A stretch of DNA of 64,000 bases, taken from the NCBI GenBank assembly GCA_947579665.1, contig OX388348.1, forward strand, positions 16,926,001 through 16,990,000, written 5' to 3'. This DNA comes from Sympetrum striolatum. Its lineage: Eukaryota; Arthropoda; Insecta; Odonata; Libellulidae. Shown here in pieces: positions 61,497 through 64,000 of the stretch. Numbering within the stretch: position 1 is the first letter of the stretch; each line of letters begins with the position of its first letter. Both the position numbers and the translations under genes were made by a program. The notes under the pieces were generated by a model. The model ran no database searches. It was given only the letters and a program-made list of their open reading frames with translations, and was not told the DNA's origin.

Positions 61497-63361
61497 GATA
61501 TTTAATTTCGTAAATATCAGTGTAATAACCTTGATCGTAACAAATTCTTCATAAATGTTGGTAAATAGCGAATACCAGACTTTCCAAACCAATATATCAA
61601 GAAATGTAAGTTACAATTAAGTGTACAAATCCACTCTAACTCAATATTAAATTTAACGCAGGTTGATGATCTTTTCCGTGACAATGTGTCAAAATGTATC
61701 TACATATGAAAGTGAGGCTTACATATAGCTTCTTCTCTCTTGGCTGATATCTTCTAAAGGAAGGTTCTAGTAGCTGAATGAGCTTTTCGGTAACAATGTA
61801 TCAAAATGTATCTACGTATGAAAAGAGGCATACATAATAGCTTCTTCCCCTCTGACTTATCTCCTAAAGGAGCATTTTTCTTCTTTCTACGCCGACTGAA
61901 GCCACAAACTTTCGACTGGTCATCATTGAGAGGATATCTTCAGTAACTGAATAAGTGTGATTCCGAGAATGGACAAATACGTCATTGTTGTATTTCTTAC
62001 GTGAAGAAAAAACTATAGACATTGAATAAGAAATGGTGTATCATGGAGCCAGAAGGTATGTTTCATTGTTTTATCTTGGCTATACTTATAACATGAGGTT
62101 GTTAGTGAGAATTCGTGACTCGTATAAAATGTAGTGGTATGTTAATTAATGCCCAGGAAAGTAGTCGTAGATCTTGGGAATGATTAAGTGCAAGACACAA
62201 CGCCATATTAGGATGGAACGATATAAGCCATGACAATAGAGCGACAACTTTACCGAAATCAGTCTGTGGAGCTATGCTCGTAAGACGAAATTCATTATAT
62301 GATAAGTGCATTATTTACGCAGCATTAGATATTTCTATACGGTTCCGAAAAAAAACAGAATTTTTCACTTTAAACAATTAACAATACATAAAATCATGCA
62401 ATTTCATAATATTTAAACTAATAAACAATATGATGAAAAGGCAAAGCCATGTATACGAAGATTAAAGTTATAAACAACACAAAATATACATTACAATACC
62501 GGCCATTAATGTTACATAAGTTTTTTAAACGTCTCCAGGGGTCTCCAAACTTTTCAGCTTTATTAACTATCAAACAGTAGATGCGTCCCGCGGGCAGTAG
62601 TTTGGATTTGGATTGAAGTAAGGAATTACCCATTTTATTACAATATCATAGATTTTTTGCGGTCTACAGATAACTGAAATCGCTTTATCTTTTTAGGCTT
62701 TGAAATGTTACTCATTCGCTCCTGACCACTCGTCGCTCAAAACTTAAAAGAAAACAAAGACCGATTAAACATAAGAAATAAGGACGTCCGTAATTTCCGT
62801 CAAAACTCAAAAATAATATGAGAGATGTCCACAACTTACCACGTTATTATTTTAAATCAGTGGAATTGACAGCGAGAATGCAAATTCTATCAACGTACGA
62901 ATTTCAAAATCGTTTTATTTCACTGAATATTCAGTTAACAATCACGTTACCAAAAACAAAACTCACACACGGTTTTCACAGACGCTTAAAGAAAATTGAA
63001 AAAATCAATGGAAAAAAGTCCGTACCTTTCAACGTGCGTTTCTTCACAGGTTTGTCACAACAAATTTTAAAATGCCATTTAATTTTTTCTTCATCATAAA
63101 ATCTTCAACTCTTATTTTCAAAATTTATTTTAACTGGCCATTGATCCGCCATGTCATCTTATAGAATTACGCATGAGTTCGGAATCAATAATCGCCTTGA
63201 TCGTCAAGGGAATGGGTTTGTTTACAACATGAAAATTTAGACGAAATTTTCGTATATTTTATCAAAATACTCTCAATTTCAAATCGCATACGATATTTCT
63301 CAGCCAAAGTAAGAATCTTTATTATATTTCCCTTGTTTTGATATATATATATATATATATA
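61466..63361 (-). mobile_element. Helitron-like unit D (divergent interior)
   Basis: Its 3' 150 bp match the other units (CTTGATCGTAACA, then an ACCAGACTTTCCAAACCAAT block). The middle (61630-63110) is unrelated to the other units and has no recognised gene. 63130-63340 matches the family's 5' region (ACGCATGAGTTCGGAATCAA, AATCGCCTTGATCGTC), followed by (AT)n at 63342-63361 in place of a clean 5' end. Confidence 0.45.
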
Positions 63362-63560
63362 TTCTAAGATCACATTAGGATAAGCAGTACCACGTTTAAA
63401 GTTCCATTTTCATACAAGTACAAAGGGGCTAAATGAATCAAGCATTAAACGTAAATGACAGAAATAAATTACATTTCACTCAAATAACCAACGATGAATA
63501 TTCTACACGGAAAGTAAATGTATTTTGGAACTGACTGGTATCTCAATCTTAAAATGTGTA
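63362..63560 (-). repeat. Further fragment of the Helitron-like family
   Basis: GATCACATTAGGATAAGCAG and the following blocks match 54760-54960 and 56855-56960 in the same orientation, so another partial unit begins here. Confidence 0.6.
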
Positions 63561-64000
63561 ACATAAACACGAACCACAAAAGTAATCGCAATGTCGAAAT
63601 AGAAACAAAGGTTCAATACCAATAAAAGAAGGATAGTAAATGAATATGGAGTGGAAGCACTTAAAAACAAGGAATAAATCAATTTTTGCATCCTGCGTTT
63701 AACAAAATTAAAATTGCTTTACCTTTTTGATCTATCATAGGATGCTGGAGGTCTGCTACAACTTAACAACTTGCCGTTCAACTCTTCAAGGATTACAAAC
63801 TACGAATCTGGGAATTCTTTTCTTTCTCCGCAAACTCCATTTCCGTAATTTGCTAAATATACATCAAAGCAAATAGATTAGAATTAATAATTAATTCAGA
63901 AGAATATATTCTGAACATCCTCAACTTACCAGGATATTTATACGCAATAGTTGAATTGATCGAAAGAAATCCATTTACATTAAACCACTGCATAAAACTC
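63561..64000. other. AT-rich DNA, nothing recognised
   Basis: No supported feature. It may be the interior of the last family member. Confidence 0.4.

Overview
The window looks like nuclear DNA of an animal, most likely an insect or other arthropod. It is strongly AT-rich, has no operon-like gene packing, and carries a typical arthropod mix of transposable elements: LINE relics, a tRNA-derived SINE, a Penelope-like fold-back element, mariner/Tc1-type MITEs, a full-length hAT transposon and a Helitron-like array. I could not determine the species. I see no confident host protein-coding gene, rRNA gene or genuine tRNA gene. The window reads as intergenic or long-intron DNA, and most short open frames are chance frames in AT-rich, (CA)n or polypurine sequence.

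Layout. 1-19.8 kb is mostly unannotatable AT-rich DNA. It holds a frameshifted LINE reverse transcriptase tail (1154-2035, minus), a 150-bp fold-back element (6181-6331), a miRNA-like hairpin (11948-11997) and several GC-richer, pyrimidine-rich patches. 19.8-29 kb holds a 1-kb element with inverted ends, two 317-bp repeats and a (CA)n tract (19832-20838), two small fold-back elements (22781-22876 and 23571-23647), a second degenerate LINE (24390-24960, minus), purine-rich stretches and a diverged ~310-bp duplication. 29-46 kb is mostly anonymous, with a SINE relic, a fragment of the repeat family that dominates the right end, and a mariner-like MITE. A tRNA-derived SINE (45899-46090) is followed closely by a near-perfect palindrome (46223-46474) that has a 12-bp target duplication and a hammerhead-ribozyme-like core.

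49003-53797 is a complete hAT transposon: 12-bp terminal inverted repeats, an exact 8-bp target site duplication, and a decayed transposase on the minus strand. Joining exons by splice signals recovers a four-exon gene with three lesions. One is an in-frame TGA directly before the first catalytic Asp. The hATC dimerisation domain survives in a shifted frame.

54.5-63.5 kb is the most unusual part. It is an array of Helitron-like units on the minus strand with hairpin-plus-CTAG 3' ends, two of which abut a TC-type 5' end directly. Inside are about 20 copies, in both orientations, of a ~150-175-bp monomer carrying a tRNA T-arm / Pol III box-B-like motif, and a ~550-bp minisatellite of about 36 TTTTCCCGC units that each match the E2F consensus. 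These three features are the best candidates for something not yet described.
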